Shown here piece after piece: positions 62,422-64,000 of a DNA stretch of 64,000 nt. Position numbers and translations under genes: made by a program. This stretch comes from Prevotella sp. (GTDB lineage Bacteria; Bacteroidota; Bacteroidia; Bacteroidales; Bacteroidaceae). The stretch spans positions 1 to 64,000 of the forward strand of contig JAFVGI010000038.1 of NCBI GenBank assembly GCA_017475005.1, given 5' to 3'. A model generated the notes under the pieces. It ran no database searches. It was not told the DNA's origin and saw nothing but the letters and a program-made list of their open reading frames with translations. How positions within the stretch are numbered: the first letter of the stretch is position 1; the number at the start of each line of letters is the position of its first letter.

Positions 62422-63950
62422 TCATTTTAGACTTTGGTTCACAGACCACCCAGCTCATAGGCCGCCGTGTCCGCGAGCTCGATACCTTCTGTGAAATCAT
62501 GCCTTACAACAAATACCCTGAAGACGATTCCGACGTAATCGGTGTCATCCTCAGCGGTTCCCCATTCTCTGTTCACGACCCAGAAGGCTTCAAGCCAGAC
62601 CTCTCACGCTTCGTAGGACGTCTGCCAGTATTGGGCATCTGCTATGGAGCACAGTATTACTCATACTCTAACGGAGGAAAGGTTGAGAAAACCAACACCC
62701 GTGAATACGGACGTGCCAACCTTGCATTTATCGACAAGGAGAATAGTCTCTTCAAGGGTTTTGATGACAACTCACAGGTATGGATGAGTCATGGTGACTC
62801 TATTACCGCCATCCCTTCCGACTGCAAATGCATCGCCTCTACCGCTGATGTAAAATATGCTGCCTATTGTTCCGAGAAGGCTCCTGTATGGGCAGTGCAG
62901 TTCCACCCCGAGGTATTCCATACCCTGCAGGGCTCTCTGCTCCTGAAGAACTTCGTAGTAGATATCTGCGGTTCCAAGCAAGACTGGTCAGCAGCCTCTT
63001 TCGTTGATACTACCGTCCGCGAACTCAAGGAGCAGTTGGGTGACGACAAGGTAATCCTCGGACTCTCCGGCGGTGTTGACAGCTCTGTATGTGCCGTGCT
63101 TCTCAATAAGGCCATCGGAAAGAATCTCACATGTATCTTCGTTGATCACGGCATGCTCCGCAAGAATGAGTTCCGCGATGTCATGCACGACTACGAGTGT
63201 CTCGGCCTTAATGTCATTGGTGTTGATGCCAGCGAGAAGTTCTTTGCCGACCTCGCAGGTGTTACCGACCCGGAGCAAAAGCGTAAGATTATAGGTCGCG
63301 ACTTCGTGGAGGTCTTCAATGCAGAAGCCAAGAAGCAGACGGGAGCCAAGTGGCTTGCACAGGGTACTATTTATCCCGACAGGATAGAATCCCTCAACAT
63401 CACTGGAAAGGTCATCAAGTCCCACCATAACGTGGGTGGTTTGCCAGAAGAGATGCATCTCTCACTCTGCGAACCTCTGAAGTGGCTCTTCAAAGATGAA
63501 GTCCGCCGTGTAGGACGCTCTCTCGGAATGCCCGACCATCTCATCAATCGTCATCCATTCCCAGGTCCGGGACTTGCCGTACGCATACTGGGTGACATCA
63601 CCCCTGAGAAGGTCCGCATCCTGCAAGATGCCGATGACATCTACATCCGCCACATGCGAGAATACACCATGCCCGACGGAACAAAGCTCTATGACAACAT
63701 CTGGCAGGCAGGCACCATACTGCTCTCCACCGTCAAGAGTGTTGGCGTCATGGGCGATGAACGCACTTATGAGCATCCAGTTGCTCTGCGTGCTGTCACC
63801 AGTACCGATGCTATGACAGCCGACTGGGCACATCTGCCATACGACTTCATGGCGAAAGTATCCAATGAAATCATCAACAAAGTCAAAGGCGTTAACAGAG
63901 TATGTTACGACATCTCTTCAAAACCACCTTCGACAATTGAATGGGAGTAA
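62409..63950 (+). CDS. guaA: GMP synthase (glutamine-hydrolysing)
   Basis: Aminates XMP to GMP. 513 residues, normal. The class I amidotransferase domain has nucleophile Cys78 ([10 protein letters not shown]) and the QFHPEVFH pair. The ATP-PPase domain has [14 protein letters not shown], and the C-terminal dimerisation domain has [14 protein letters not shown], ending KPPSTIEWE. Its ATG lies within the last codons of the nucleotidyltransferase gene, giving coupled translation. Confidence 0.98.
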   Translation: MQKIIILDFGSQTTQLIGRRVRELDTFCEIMPYNKYPEDDSDVIGVILSGSPFSVHDPEGFKPDLSRFVGRLPVLGICYGAQYYSYSNGGKVEKTNTREYGRANLAFIDKENSLFKGFDDNSQVWMSHGDSITAIPSDCKCIASTADVKYAAYCSEKAPVWAVQFHPEVFHTLQGSLLLKNFVVDICGSKQDWSAASFVDTTVRELKEQLGDDKVILGLSGGVDSSVCAVLLNKAIGKNLTCIFVDHGMLRKNEFRDVMHDYECLGLNVIGVDASEKFFADLAGVTDPEQKRKIIGRDFVEVFNAEAKKQTGAKWLAQGTIYPDRIESLNITGKVIKSHHNVGGLPEEMHLSLCEPLKWLFKDEVRRVGRSLGMPDHLINRHPFPGPGLAVRILGDITPEKVRILQDADDIYIRHMREYTMPDGTKLYDNIWQAGTILLSTVKSVGVMGDERTYEHPVALRAVTSTDAMTADWAHLPYDFMAKVSNEIINKVKGVNRVCYDISSKPPSTIEWE

Positions 63951-64000
63951 CAACAAATTAGAATGCTTTAATTATCAGTACCTTTGGCTCTGCCAAGGGT
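63951..64000. other. Sequence after guaA to the window edge
   Basis: Contains TACCTTTG at 63979-63986, a possible -7 element of the next gene, without a clear -33 match. Too little remains to call a gene. Confidence 0.3.

Overview
The window looks like chromosomal DNA of a Bacteroidales bacterium, most likely Prevotella or a close relative. The evidence is type III glutamine synthetase, LL-diaminopimelate aminotransferase, RprX/RprY, a BACON-domain secreted protein, a smalltalk peptide, a long NusB, an Lnb (DUF4105) protein, and repeated promoters of the Bacteroidetes form TTTG-N19/20-TAnnTTTG. No rRNA, tRNA, CRISPR array or intact insertion sequence was seen.

Layout. (1) 1-22.2 kb is a nitrogen and glutamine locus. 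On the minus strand are glnB(PII)-amtB-outer-membrane barrel-glnN and gltB-gltD-dapF-dapL. On the plus strand are amtB2-pyrG-purF-asnB-carA/carB. It covers ammonium uptake, its assimilation into glutamine and glutamate, and use of the amide nitrogen by several glutamine amidotransferases. (2) 22.2-27.2 kb is an accessory island: a smalltalk peptide, two secreted proteins and a decayed HU-like gene, next to a CarB that stops after its first half. (3) 27.2-32.8 kb is a compact minus-strand run nusB-yajC-ybbR-coaE-DUF5606-queF-hslR-GH43-small membrane protein. (4) 32.9-46.7 kb holds rplY-pth, an outer-membrane barrel protein, a lipoprotein with a carboxynorspermidine synthase, recA-pepT, a DASS transporter, and a HypD-like glycyl radical enzyme with its activase. 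(5) 46.7-53.9 kb holds a fused Lnb-NlpC/P60 protein, divergent from an outer-membrane barrel gene, lptC, a CBS-domain membrane protein and ppiD. (6) 54-64 kb holds mutA-mutB-recF-DUF721, rprX-rprY, a nucleotidyltransferase and guaA.

The most unusual signal is a family of degenerate tandem repeats with a strict 7-bp period, found at about twenty places. Several unit types occur (for example AATTGAG, AACTCTC, GGTTAGC, ATAATTC, CTATAAA, AGTGAAG, AGGTGAA), and different types are joined in the same 7-bp phase within one tract. Most tracts begin at or overlap a stop codon and fill the gap to the next gene. Others lie in frame inside gltD, purF, carA and the lnb-like gene, where they encode peptides with a 7-residue period. 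Two of them sit exactly at gene fusions (CarA-CarB and Lnb-NlpC/P60). This suggests that heptamer expansion between adjacent genes can turn them into single reading frames.
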